In this document: positions 27,064 to 36,004 of the stretch, one piece after another
How positions within the stretch are numbered: the first letter of the stretch is position 1
Layout of the letters: every line of letters starts with the position of its first letter
Assembly (NCBI GenBank): GCA_947258845.1
Contig: CAMYJZ010000031.1
Location: 1 to 36,004 of the forward strand
Source: an uncultured Ectothiorhodospiraceae bacterium
GTDB lineage: Bacteria; Pseudomonadota; Gammaproteobacteria; UBA9214
Direction of reading: 5' to 3'
DNA length: 36,004 bases
Notes under the pieces: model-generated
Databases searched by the model: none
Told to the model about the DNA's origin: nothing
What the model saw: the letters and a program-made list of their open reading frames with translations, nothing else
Position numbers and translations under genes: made by a program

Positions 27064-27582
27064 ATCCAGAGAACCTCTGATTAATTCACAAAATCACGTC
27101 GTTAAAGTACTGCATTGTCAGTAGAGTGTGCCATGCGCGCCATAAATCGACAGCTTGCCTATTCTTTCCGGTGCGCACGGCGCACCCTGGAATCAGCCAT
27201 AAAATAACCAGGCCATCCTTGGTTCTGAGAATATTTTACTTTGTGCCCTTTGGGCCTTTGCGGTGAATATTTTTTTCTCTGCGCCCTCGGCGTCTCAGCG
27301 GTGAAGAATCCCGTATCAATCAGAATCAACATCCGGACGATCGACCCAAATGGCCGGCCATTGTACCGACCCCGGCGACCCGCCATAAACACCCCCAGCA
27401 ACCATGTATCAGACGCCATGGGACGGGGGAGGCGGTTTATGGTCCCAAACAGGGAAAAAACGGCTTCCATGGGCCGGGGCCGGGGATGCGCCAAATAATT
27501 GGCTATTTAATCGCCATATTTATCATAATAAACATGGAGTTATATCGCACTTTGGGCGAATGGATCTGGGAACCAATATGAC

Positions 27583-27610
27583 TTGCGTTTTGTCTTAATT
27601 AGAGTACTAT
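27583..27610 (+). promoter_or_regulatory. Candidate promoter TTGCGT-16 bp-TACTAT upstream of the miniprotein-rhodanese-dioxygenase genes
   Basis: Direct reading in an AT-rich intergenic region. Confidence 0.4.
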
Positions 27611-27611
27611 A

Positions 27612-27625
27612 TAAGCAGTTGCTTA
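27612..27625. promoter_or_regulatory. Operator-like palindrome TAAGCA-GT-TGCTTA
   Basis: Perfect 6-bp inverted repeat with a 2-bp spacer just after the candidate -10. Confidence 0.45.
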
Positions 27626-27660
27626 AATTATGATGTACTTATCATCATAGGAGGTGCGAC

Positions 27661-27810
27661 ATGTACTTTGACAGTCTGACTTGGGTTTCCCTGATTATTT
27701 TCGTTGGTGCGCTGGGCAGTTTCATCTATGCCTGCATCGTACACAACTGCATGACCAATGATCATGGAACACGCAGCGGGTCTTCTCGAAGCACACAGCC
27801 GAAGACCTGA
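27661..27810 (+). CDS. 49-aa single-TM membrane miniprotein (absent from the ORF track)
   Basis: ATG with strong AGGAGG SD at 27649-27654; MYFDSLTWVSLIIFVGALGSFIYACIVHNCMTNDHGTRSGSSRSTQPKT*. Confidence 0.7.
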   Translation: MYFDSLTWVSLIIFVGALGSFIYACIVHNCMTNDHGTRSGSSRSTQPKT

Positions 27811-27838
27811 TAAGCAAACCAAATCCACAGGAGCTGAT

Positions 27839-28132
27839 ATGTACCAACCGACAATCAACGATGCTGAAGCAAGAGAGTTGATCGAGCTGGGCGCGCAACT
27901 GATCGATGTGCGGAACCCGCATGAATACCGGCACAGTCCCGTGCCTGGCTCGGTCAATATACCGTTACCCGTCATCCAGCAGGCGCTGAAGCAGCTGGAC
28001 AAGGAGACCCCGGTGCTGCTGTATTGCAACAGCGGGCAGCGTAGCGGCGTGGCCAAGCGCCTGCTCGATGCCTGCGGGTTTTCCATGGTCCACAACCTGG
28101 GCTCCTACACCACGCTGATCGGGCGCGGTTAG
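27839..28132 (+). CDS. Single-domain rhodanese-like protein
   Basis: LIDVRNPHEYRHSPVPGSVNIPL; active-site loop LLYCNSGQRSGVA; SD caggagctgat. Confidence 0.9.
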   Translation: MYQPTINDAEARELIELGAQLIDVRNPHEYRHSPVPGSVNIPLPVIQQALKQLDKETPVLLYCNSGQRSGVAKRLLDACGFSMVHNLGSYTTLIGRG

Positions 28133-28180
28133 CCGCCCCGGGATTGTGCACCGTTAACCGCACTATTAACAAGGACCGAC

Positions 28181-28894
28181 ATGAATATACACCAGCTGTT
28201 CGATCCGGGAAGCAGCAGTTATTCCTACCTGCTGTGGGACGGCGCTTCGCGTGAAGCGGCGCTGATCGATCCTGTTCATGAACAGTTCTCACGTGATCTC
28301 CGGCTGATCAGGGAGCTCGATCTGAGACTGCTTTATACGCTTGAAACGCACATCCACGCCGACCGTATAACCGGCTCGAGTCTACTCAGAGAGGCTCTGA
28401 ACTCCATTGTGCTGGTGCATGGGGACTACGGTTCTAAATGCGCCGATTTTCTGCTAAGGGATGGTGACCAGGTTCCGCTGGGTTCAGCGAAGATCAACAT
28501 ATTGCACACCCCCGGCCACACCCAGGGCGACGTGTGCTATTTGATCCCGGGCATCGTATTCAGTGGCGAAACCCTTCTCATCCGGGGCTGCGGACGCACC
28601 GACTTCCAGTCCAGCGATCCCGGCACCCTCTACGATTCCATCACCCGGCGACTGTTTACACTGCCCGACGATACCATCGTCTATCCGGGCCATGACTACA
28701 ACGGCCACTCGTATACCACCATTGAAGAGGAAATGGCGTACAATCCGCGTATCGGCAAGGGGAAATCGCGCGACGAGTTTATCGCCATCATGAATGGCCT
28801 GAAGCTCGACCTACCGTCACACATGCACGAGGCCCTCCCCAGCAACCTGCATTGCGGCAGCACCGACTACGTCCCGAAGCAGCTGTCTTCCTAG
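28181..28894 (+). CDS. ETHE1-like persulfide dioxygenase (MBL fold)
   Basis: LYTLETHIHADRITGSSLLRE, HTPGHTQGDVCYLI, FSGETLLIRGCGRTDFQ, VYPGHDYNGHSYTTIEEEMAYNPRI. Confidence 0.9.
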   Translation: MNIHQLFDPGSSSYSYLLWDGASREAALIDPVHEQFSRDLRLIRELDLRLLYTLETHIHADRITGSSLLREALNSIVLVHGDYGSKCADFLLRDGDQVPLGSAKINILHTPGHTQGDVCYLIPGIVFSGETLLIRGCGRTDFQSSDPGTLYDSITRRLFTLPDDTIVYPGHDYNGHSYTTIEEEMAYNPRIGKGKSRDEFIAIMNGLKLDLPSHMHEALPSNLHCGSTDYVPKQLSS

Positions 28895-29098
28895 GCAGCG
28901 GCCCATAACGGGCCACGCCTCTGACTGATCACGATTTTCCCGCGGCATCCGGCCAGCCGCCCTGCCTGCCACGCCGGAACCCTATCAAGATTGCCCCCTC
29001 CCAGCCGATTATCTGTCTGATATCAGACCGTTTCGCACTCAAGCGGGAAACGGCAGGCAGCCGTCATGCCCCTCATACAGACTGGACCGAAACAGAAT

Positions 29099-31072
29099 AT
29101 GAAGAACAACACCCGCCTGCTCACCAGCCTTGGCCTGCTGGCCCTGCCCATCCTGATCTTCATGCTGGTGTCGGTTTCACTGGTCCAGCTGCATGCCAGC
29201 ACCCAGAACATGACCCGGCTGGTCGAGGTCACCAATCTCAAGACCAAGGCCGCCAACGACATGCGCGATGCCATCCGTCTGCGCAACAACAGCCTCGACA
29301 TCATTCGCCTCACCGAGAGTCCGGACGAACGTGACAGCGAATACCGGGAATACATGCAGCACGAGGGGAAGTACTGGGCCGCGCGGGAGAAACTGGTCAG
29401 TCTCGGTATGGACACCACGGAATATGACATCCACCAGGAACTCACCCGGCTCGCCCTGGCAGCCCAACCCTACAATGACGACATCTCCGAAAAACTGCAG
29501 GAGAATACAGCCGCCGGGGATCTCACGGCCGCCATTGCAACGGCCGAACAACACCAGAACGACATCCTCGAGCAACTGGACAAACTGGTCGCTCTGGTAC
29601 AGACAAACTCACGCGCAGTACTGTCCGCCACCCGGCAACACTACCAGGGCACACGCAAGCTGCTGTTCACGCTGGTCGGGATTGCCCTGGCGTTCTGCAT
29701 CCTGGTCGCCAGGATCGTCATCCAGCGCGTCTCTGCAAAGAACCAGAAACTGAACTACGAGGCCTCACACGACACCCTTACGGGCCTGATCAACCGGCGC
29801 GGGTTCGAAAAACGGGTCAAGCGGGCCATGCTACAGGCCCGGACGCAATCACTCACCCACACGCTGCTGCACCTTGACCTGGACCAGTTCCGGCATATCA
29901 ACAACAGCTACGGCCACCAGGCGGGAGATGAACTTCTGCAGCAACTCGGTCAGCTGCTGCTCAGTTCGGTGCGCCAGCGCGACACCCTCAGCCGTCTCGG
30001 CGCCGATGAATTCGGCATTCTGCTGGAGAACTGCCCGCTGGAAAAAGCGGTACAGATCGCCAACAATCTGCTCAGTGCCGTTGAAAGATTCCAGTTCACC
30101 TGGGGTGACAGCTCGTTCACGCCGGGCATCTGCATCGGTATGGTGCCGATCAACCGCAACACCACCGGTCTCGAGAAGATCCTGAACGCGGCCGATTCCG
30201 CCTGTTATATCGCCAGGCAGGCCGGTCACAATCAGCTGCAGATCGCGCACCTCGGCGACCCGGACCTGCAGGAGCAGCACTCTCAGATGCAATGGGCATC
30301 ACGCCTGACCAGGGCGCTGGAAGAAGATCATTTCACCCTCTACTTCCAGCAGATCAATCCCTGCGACGGCAAAGCCAGGCATGACAAGCACGTCGAGATA
30401 CTGTTACGCATGGTTGACGATGATGGCCTGGCGGTCACTCCCGCGGCATTCCTGCCCGCAGGCGAGAAGCACCAGCTGGCCGCTGAAATCGATCGCTGGG
30501 TAATCAGGAATGCGCTGTCCTGGCTGGCACAGGAGAACGCGTGCAGTCACTGGCCTATCAGGATCACCATCAACCTGTCCGGACAATCGATAAACGATGC
30601 GGCCATGCAGAAATACATCATCGACCAGAAAAATGAACATGGAGTGAATCCGGAACAGGTCTGTTTCGAGATCACCGAATCGGCCGCCATTACCAACATC
30701 GCCACGGCCACGAGCTTCATGCTGACGCTGCGCGGCTGCGGCTTCCAGTTTTCACTCGACGACTTCGGCGGCGCCCTCTCCTCATTCGTCTACCTGAAGA
30801 AACTTCCGGTCGACTATATCAAGATCGACGGCACCTTCACGCGCGACATCATGACCGACCCTATCGACCGGGCCATGGTGAAGTCCATCAATATCATGGC
30901 GCACCTGCTCGGCAAACAGACCATTGCCGAGGGCATTGAAACCATGGACGTCGCCGATGAACTGAAACGCATGGGAGTCGACTATGTCGCCGGCTATGCC
31001 TACACCCAGCCCCGGCCCCTGGAAGACTTCTCCCTGGTCATGGGACCACGCCTGATGGTGGTCTCGTCGTGA
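29099..31072 (+). CDS. Membrane GGDEF-EAL protein with degenerate motifs (GADEF, EIL)
   Basis: Two TM helices flanking a helical sensor; SHDTLTGLINRRGFEKR, RLGADEFGILL; VEILLRMVDDDG, FEITESAAI, DDFGGALSSF, AEGIET. Confidence 0.88.
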   Translation: MKNNTRLLTSLGLLALPILIFMLVSVSLVQLHASTQNMTRLVEVTNLKTKAANDMRDAIRLRNNSLDIIRLTESPDERDSEYREYMQHEGKYWAAREKLVSLGMDTTEYDIHQELTRLALAAQPYNDDISEKLQENTAAGDLTAAIATAEQHQNDILEQLDKLVALVQTNSRAVLSATRQHYQGTRKLLFTLVGIALAFCILVARIVIQRVSAKNQKLNYEASHDTLTGLINRRGFEKRVKRAMLQARTQSLTHTLLHLDLDQFRHINNSYGHQAGDELLQQLGQLLLSSVRQRDTLSRLGADEFGILLENCPLEKAVQIANNLLSAVERFQFTWGDSSFTPGICIGMVPINRNTTGLEKILNAADSACYIARQAGHNQLQIAHLGDPDLQEQHSQMQWASRLTRALEEDHFTLYFQQINPCDGKARHDKHVEILLRMVDDDGLAVTPAAFLPAGEKHQLAAEIDRWVIRNALSWLAQENACSHWPIRITINLSGQSINDAAMQKYIIDQKNEHGVNPEQVCFEITESAAITNIATATSFMLTLRGCGFQFSLDDFGGALSSFVYLKKLPVDYIKIDGTFTRDIMTDPIDRAMVKSINIMAHLLGKQTIAEGIETMDVADELKRMGVDYVAGYAYTQPRPLEDFSLVMGPRLMVVSS

Positions 31073-31203
31073 CCCGCGCTCGCCGCGGCGCAAACCAATT
31101 CCAGAAATCCCTTTTCTGCGCGACGTAAAACGTTATCCTTGCAGGGACAGCAGTACACCGGCACGGCCACGGCCGCCATCCAGAACCCTGAAGAATACCG
31201 ACA

Positions 31204-32352
31204 ATGAACACTGCACCTGCCCTGCTCGACATGATCGCGGCGCTGATCGGCACTCCTTCGATCAGCAGCGTCAACCCGGAACTGGACCAGGGAAACCGCA
31301 GGGTGATCGACCTGCTGGCCGGCTGGCTGGATGCCGCCGGCTTCAAGGTGGAACTGATGCCGCTGCCGGGGACGCCTGCCAGGGCCAACCTGATCGCCAC
31401 GCTGGGCCGCGGCCCCGGCGGACTGGTGCTCTCGGGGCATACCGATACCGTGCCCTTCGACACGGACCGCTGGACCCACGACCCGTTCACCCTCACCCGG
31501 GCCGACGCGCGCCTCTACGGCCTGGGCACCTCCGACATGAAGGCCTTCCTGGCCCTGGCCATCGAGGCGCTGCGTGACGTCCGGCCCGCCGAGCTGCGCG
31601 AACCGGTCATCCTGCTGGCGACGGCCGACGAGGAGACCAGCATGGCAGGCGCCAGGGCACTGGTCGAGCGCGGTATCCCGCGGGCGCGCCACGCGCTGAT
31701 CGGCGAACCCACCGGGTTGCGCCCGGTGAGAATGCACAAGGGCATCCTGATGGAAGCGATCCGGCTGCAGGGCCGCTCGGGGCATTCCAGCGATCCGGCA
31801 CTCGGCAACAGCGCGCTGGAGGCAATGCACACGGTCATCGGTGCCCTGCTGGCCTGGCGTGCACAATTGCAGGAGGGCAACCGCAATCCCCTGTTCGCGG
31901 TCCCGGTCCCCACGCTCAACCTCGGGCATATCCACGGCGGCGATAACCCGAACCGCATCTGTGCAGACTGTGAACTGCATATCGACCTGCGCCCGCTACC
32001 CGGCATGGCACTGGAGGAACTGCGCGCGGATATCCACAGCTGCGTCAACCGCAGCCTGCAGGATTCAGGCATCCGGGTGACGTTCGAGTCGCTGTTCGAA
32101 GGCATCCCGGCCATGGAGACCGGTAGCGATGCCGAGATCATCCGCGTGACCGAGAAACTGACCGGTTATGCCGCCGGCGCCGTGGCCTTCGGCACCGAGG
32201 CCCCCTACCTGCAGCAGCTGGGCATGAACACGGTGGTACTCGGCCCGGGTGACATCGAGCAGGCACATCAACCGGACGAGTATCTCGCGCTGGATCGCCT
32301 GGAACCGACCATCAGGCTGATCCGTGACCTGGTCAAAAGCGTTTGTACCTGA
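31204..32352 (+). CDS. argE: Acetylornithine deacetylase (M20 family)
   Basis: VLSGHTDTVPFDTDRWTHDPFTLTRADARLYGLGTSDMKAFLALAIEAL; TADEETSMAGARAL. Confidence 0.92.
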   Translation: MNTAPALLDMIAALIGTPSISSVNPELDQGNRRVIDLLAGWLDAAGFKVELMPLPGTPARANLIATLGRGPGGLVLSGHTDTVPFDTDRWTHDPFTLTRADARLYGLGTSDMKAFLALAIEALRDVRPAELREPVILLATADEETSMAGARALVERGIPRARHALIGEPTGLRPVRMHKGILMEAIRLQGRSGHSSDPALGNSALEAMHTVIGALLAWRAQLQEGNRNPLFAVPVPTLNLGHIHGGDNPNRICADCELHIDLRPLPGMALEELRADIHSCVNRSLQDSGIRVTFESLFEGIPAMETGSDAEIIRVTEKLTGYAAGAVAFGTEAPYLQQLGMNTVVLGPGDIEQAHQPDEYLALDRLEPTIRLIRDLVKSVCT

Positions 32353-32394
32353 AGCGTGCACTTGCTATAAACGTTGAAACAGGAACGTTTGATC

Positions 32395-33720
32395 ATGGCT
32401 GCAAAAGACTGGCATAAAAACTTCATCGACGGCTTTCGTCTCTCGGCGCCCTATATTCATGCGCACCGCGGACGCACCTTTGTGATTGCCTTCGGCGGCG
32501 AGGCAGTCGCTGACCCGCAGTTTGCCGGCCTGGTACATGACATCGCGCTGCTGCACAGCCTGGGGATCCGGCTGGTGCTGGTGCACGGCGCGCGTCCGCA
32601 GATCGAATCCCGGCTGAAGGCGCGCGGTGTGCAGCTGGAATATGTCAGGGGCCTGCGCATAACCGACGACGCGGCGCTCGAATGCGTCAAGGAGGCCGTC
32701 GGCACGGTGCGTGTCGAGATCGAGGCGCTGCTGTCCATGGGGCTTGCCAACACGCCCATGGCCGGTGCCCGCATCGGCGCCAGCTCGGGAAACTTTGTCA
32801 CCGCCAGGCCACTCGGAATCCGTGACGGCATCGACTATTGCCACACCGGCGAGGTCCGGCGCATCGATGCTGCAGCCATCAGGCACCACCTCGACGACCG
32901 CCGGATCGTCCTGCTCTCGCCCCTGGGCTACTCGCCCACCGGCGAGGTCTTCAATATCAGCGCGGAAGATGTCGCCACCGCCGCGGCAACCGGGCTGCAG
33001 GCCGACAAGCTGATCCTGATTACCGAGGGGCCCGAGCTGCGCGATGGCCGGCGGCGTCTGCTATCCCAGCTGACCTTGACCGAGGCCAGCGACCTGCTGA
33101 AATCACGCCGGCGCCTGCCGGAAGACACCACCCGGCACCTGGAACACGCCCTCCATGCCAGTCGTCATGGGGTCGGGCGCATCCACCTGGTCAGCCGGCA
33201 CAGGGACGGTGCCCTGTTGCTGGAACTGTTCACGCGTGACGGCAGCGGCACCCTGATCACGGCGCAGACCTATGAAGGCCTGCGTCAGGCCGCCATCGAG
33301 GATGTCGGCGGCATCCTCGAGCTGATCAAGCCACTGGAAGAGGATGGCATCCTGGTCAAGCGTTCCCGGGAGCTGCTGGAGATGGAGATCGATCACTTCC
33401 TGGTCATCGAACGGGACGGGACCATCATCGCCTGTGCCGCGCTCTATCCCGCGGCACGGGGCCGCTACGCCGAGCTGGCCTGCCTGGCAGTGCATGCAGA
33501 CTACCGCAACCAGGGTCGTGGCGATGCCCTGCTGGAGGCCATCGAGGACAAGGCAGTGCGCACCGGGGTGAAGACCCTGTTCGTGCTGACCACGCGCACC
33601 GCGCACTGGTTCAGGGAACGCGGTTTCGTGCCAGGCGACGTCGGCCAGCTGCCGGGACGCAGAAAAGACCTGTACAACTACCAACGCAAGTCCCGGGTCT
33701 ACCTGAAGACGCTGGACTGA
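32395..33720 (+). CDS. argA: Amino-acid N-acetyltransferase (N-acetylglutamate synthase)
   Basis: FIDGFRLSAPYIHAHRGRTFVIAFGGEAV; C-terminal GNAT domain CLAVHADYRNQGRGDALLEAIE; adjacent to argE. Confidence 0.93.
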   Translation: MAAKDWHKNFIDGFRLSAPYIHAHRGRTFVIAFGGEAVADPQFAGLVHDIALLHSLGIRLVLVHGARPQIESRLKARGVQLEYVRGLRITDDAALECVKEAVGTVRVEIEALLSMGLANTPMAGARIGASSGNFVTARPLGIRDGIDYCHTGEVRRIDAAAIRHHLDDRRIVLLSPLGYSPTGEVFNISAEDVATAAATGLQADKLILITEGPELRDGRRRLLSQLTLTEASDLLKSRRRLPEDTTRHLEHALHASRHGVGRIHLVSRHRDGALLLELFTRDGSGTLITAQTYEGLRQAAIEDVGGILELIKPLEEDGILVKRSRELLEMEIDHFLVIERDGTIIACAALYPAARGRYAELACLAVHADYRNQGRGDALLEAIEDKAVRTGVKTLFVLTTRTAHWFRERGFVPGDVGQLPGRRKDLYNYQRKSRVYLKTLD

Positions 33721-34139
33721 AATCGGCCGCGATGGCCTGGACATGCCCGCTTTAACAACTGGCCACGGAAACACACAGAATTACACGGAAAAAAAGCGTG
33801 AGAAGTAAGGAGTGAAATGACTTATCTGCGATAATAGCGACGCCCCCTCATCCGGACCTTTGCACGTGAGGGGCAGGGACAAAACCGGTTCAACGCCAGC
33901 GTATTCGGACACCGTTATTTTGCTCTGCTCTGCGTTCTTTGCGTCTCTACAGTAAGATTCTTTATTTCTTATATTTGTTTTTTCCGTCTGATTCCGTGTG
34001 TTTCCGTGGCGAGTTATTTTTCTTCTCACTCTTTACTTTTTACTTTTTAATTTTGTTTTAATCTTTCCGTGTTCTTCCGTGGATTCCGTGGCTATTTAAT
34101 CGCGCCTGCGAGGCGCTCCTACACCTCATATTTCACTTT

Positions 34140-34814
34140 TCACACTTCACTCTTCACCTTTAATGCCAGCGTCAGGCCGTCCGCAACCGGGAGCAGGCTC
34201 ATCGCCACCCGCTCATCCGCGTGCACCTGGCGGTTCAGCTCGCGTATTGCACGGGTATCGGCATCCTGTTTGTCCGGGTCGGCGACATCCCCCGACCACA
34301 GGGTATTGTCGATGGCCATCAGTCCGCCCGGGCGCAGCAACTGCAGAACCGCCTCGTAGTAATTGGCGTAGTTTTCCTTGTCCGCATCGATAAAGGCGAA
34401 ATCAAAACTCCCGGCCTGCCCCGCGTCGATCAGCCCCTGCAGGGTCGCCAGGGCGGGTGCCAGGCGCAAATCGATCCGCCCGGCCACCCCGGCCTCGGCC
34501 CAGTAACGTCGGGCAATTGACGTCCATTCCTCGCTGGTATCACAGGCGACGATCCGGCCATCCGGTGGCAGGGCCTGCGCCACCCAGAGTGCGCTGTAGC
34601 CGGTATAGACCCCCACCTCCAGGCAGCGGCGGGCGCCAATCAGCTGCACCAAGAGCGCCATGAACTGGCCCTGCTCGGGGGCCGACTGCATCCTGGCCAT
34701 GGCGTCAGTAGCAGTCTCGGCACGCAGCCGACGCATTACCTCCGTCTCCCGCAGGGACACCGACAGGAGGTACTCGTAGAGCGCATCGTTCATGGAAAGC
34801 GTCTTGTTTGTCAT
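34140..34814 (-). CDS. SAM-dependent O-methyltransferase (CCoAOMT-like)
   Basis: CLEVGVYTGYSALWVAQALPPDGRIVACD; FDFAFIDADKENYANYYEAVLQLLRPGGLMAIDNTLWSG. Confidence 0.92.
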   Translation of the reverse strand: MTNKTLSMNDALYEYLLSVSLRETEVMRRLRAETATDAMARMQSAPEQGQFMALLVQLIGARRCLEVGVYTGYSALWVAQALPPDGRIVACDTSEEWTSIARRYWAEAGVAGRIDLRLAPALATLQGLIDAGQAGSFDFAFIDADKENYANYYEAVLQLLRPGGLMAIDNTLWSGDVADPDKQDADTRAIRELNRQVHADERVAMSLLPVADGLTLALKVKSEV

Positions 34815-34967
34815 AACAGATCCGTCTCTCGAAAAACCCGGTCCCGGCGAAAACACCGGATTACCAGGACTGATTTCGCACGGGCAGCGGAAATCGAATA
34901 CACTTCACACAGCCGGTGTACATGGCAGGGTAGTATAGCGTTCAGGCAATCACTTCAAATTGGGAAA

Positions 34968-35777
34968 ATGACCGCTTCAGTACCGGGTAAGCCAATCACT
35001 GTATTACAGATCACGGATACTCACCTGTATGCGAGTGGTGACGGCTGCCTGCTTGGGCTGAATACGGAACAATCGCTGCAGGCCGTCACGGCCGAGGCCC
35101 GCCAGACGCATCTGCCCGCCGAGCTTGTGCTGGCGACCGGCGACCTGGTGCATGATGGCTCGGCGGGCGCCTACCAGCGCACCTTCAACCATCTCGGCAG
35201 CCTGGGCATACCGGTCTACTGCCTGCCTGGCAACCACGACGAGGCGGGGGCCCTGCGGGACAACATCGGCAATGACCTTATCCGCTACACCGACCACGTC
35301 CTGCACGGCAACTGGCATATTATTCTGCTGGATTCCACGCAGCCCGGCAGCGAAGGCGGGCATCTCGCCCCGGCCGCTCTGGAAACCCTGGAAACCCGCC
35401 TGCAGGCCTCCCCCGACACCCACACCCTGGTCTGCCTGCACCACCAGCCGGTACCGATGGGCAGTCGCTGGCTGGATACCATGGCGGTCGACAACCCGGA
35501 CGATTTCTTTGCCCTCATCGACCGGCATCCCCAGGTGCGCGCCATCCTCTGGGGGCATGTCCACCAGGAATTCGACCGGATGCGCAATACGGTCAGATTA
35601 CTGTCCACACCCTCCACCTGCATCCAGTTCAAGCCGGGCAGTTCCGAGTTTGCCCTGGATGACACGGCACCGGGCTACCGCTGGCTGACCCTGCACGCGG
35701 ATGGCCGCATCGATACCGGCATCCAGCGCCTGGCCGAGATCCCCGGCAGCATTGATCTCGAGTCGGCCGGCTATTGA
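34968..35777 (+). CDS. cpdA: 3',5'-cyclic-AMP phosphodiesterase (Icc/CpdA-type metallophosphoesterase)
   Basis: VLQITDTHLYASGDGCLLGLNTEQSLQAV; LATGDLVHDGS; YCLPGNHDE; LWGHVHQEFD. Confidence 0.92.
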   Translation: MTASVPGKPITVLQITDTHLYASGDGCLLGLNTEQSLQAVTAEARQTHLPAELVLATGDLVHDGSAGAYQRTFNHLGSLGIPVYCLPGNHDEAGALRDNIGNDLIRYTDHVLHGNWHIILLDSTQPGSEGGHLAPAALETLETRLQASPDTHTLVCLHHQPVPMGSRWLDTMAVDNPDDFFALIDRHPQVRAILWGHVHQEFDRMRNTVRLLSTPSTCIQFKPGSSEFALDDTAPGYRWLTLHADGRIDTGIQRLAEIPGSIDLESAGY

Positions 35778-35858
35778 ACGGCAGGGATCAATTAGCCACG
35801 GAATCCACGGAATCCACGGAAGAACACGAAAATATTTTTAACAATACAACTCACCGCA

Positions 35859-35906
35859 CGACTGCATGGATGCAGGAGGTAGAGTAACGCATGGAGCAGT
35901 TACCGA
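35859..35906 (+). repeat. 48-bp nested element, copy 3
   Basis: cgactgcatggatgcaggaggtagagtaacgcatggagcagttaccga inserted between tcaccgca and gacgcaaaggacgcagag. Confidence 0.87.
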
Positions 35907-36004
35907 GAGACGCAAAGGACGCAGAGCAGGCCTTTGTGAAACTCACATCAAACTAACGGCCACGGAAGGACACGGAAAGATTTAAGGTAAATCTGATCAA
36001 GCCG

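Noticed and set aside
27383-27442. CCATAAAC...GTTTATGG inverted repeat upstream of the miniprotein gene
   Set aside because: Only 8-bp arms separated by 44 nt; not strong enough to claim a function.
33846-33874. CCCCTCA...TGAGGGG stem downstream of argA as an intrinsic terminator
   Set aside because: The 7-bp stem has a long loop and no following T-tract; more likely a repeat remnant.
35859-35906. The 48-bp element as an integron attC site
   Set aside because: The AAC...GTT arms are suggestive, but the GTTRRRY core and R'/L'/L''/R'' arrangement are not met, and no integrase or cassette array is present.

Overview
GC-rich chromosomal window, most likely gammaproteobacterial (RppH-PtsP pair, BtuB/TonB, AmpD, linear-pathway ArgE-ArgA, CpdA). 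I see about 27 supportable protein-coding genes and no rRNA, tRNA, CRISPR array or recognisable transposase. The main functional block is a cobalamin acquisition locus at about 11.0-18.3 kb. It has a BtuC-like permease, a BtuD-like ATPase, a textbook cobalamin riboswitch with a good promoter, BtuB, a dedicated TonB, a PduO-type adenosyltransferase and, on the other strand, a BtuF-like binding protein. A second block (27.6-28.9 kb) holds a 49-aa membrane miniprotein missed by the ORF track, a rhodanese and an ETHE1-like persulfide dioxygenase. The most unusual signal is in the intergenic DNA. Several short repeat families recur in a consistent order and orientation downstream of genes. A heptamer array (CGTGAAA)n supplies the stop codon at six gene ends. 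Two short elements (about 48 bp and about 25 bp) sit cleanly inside other repeats, and removing them restores the host repeat. All functional names come from reading the protein sequences; no database search was run.
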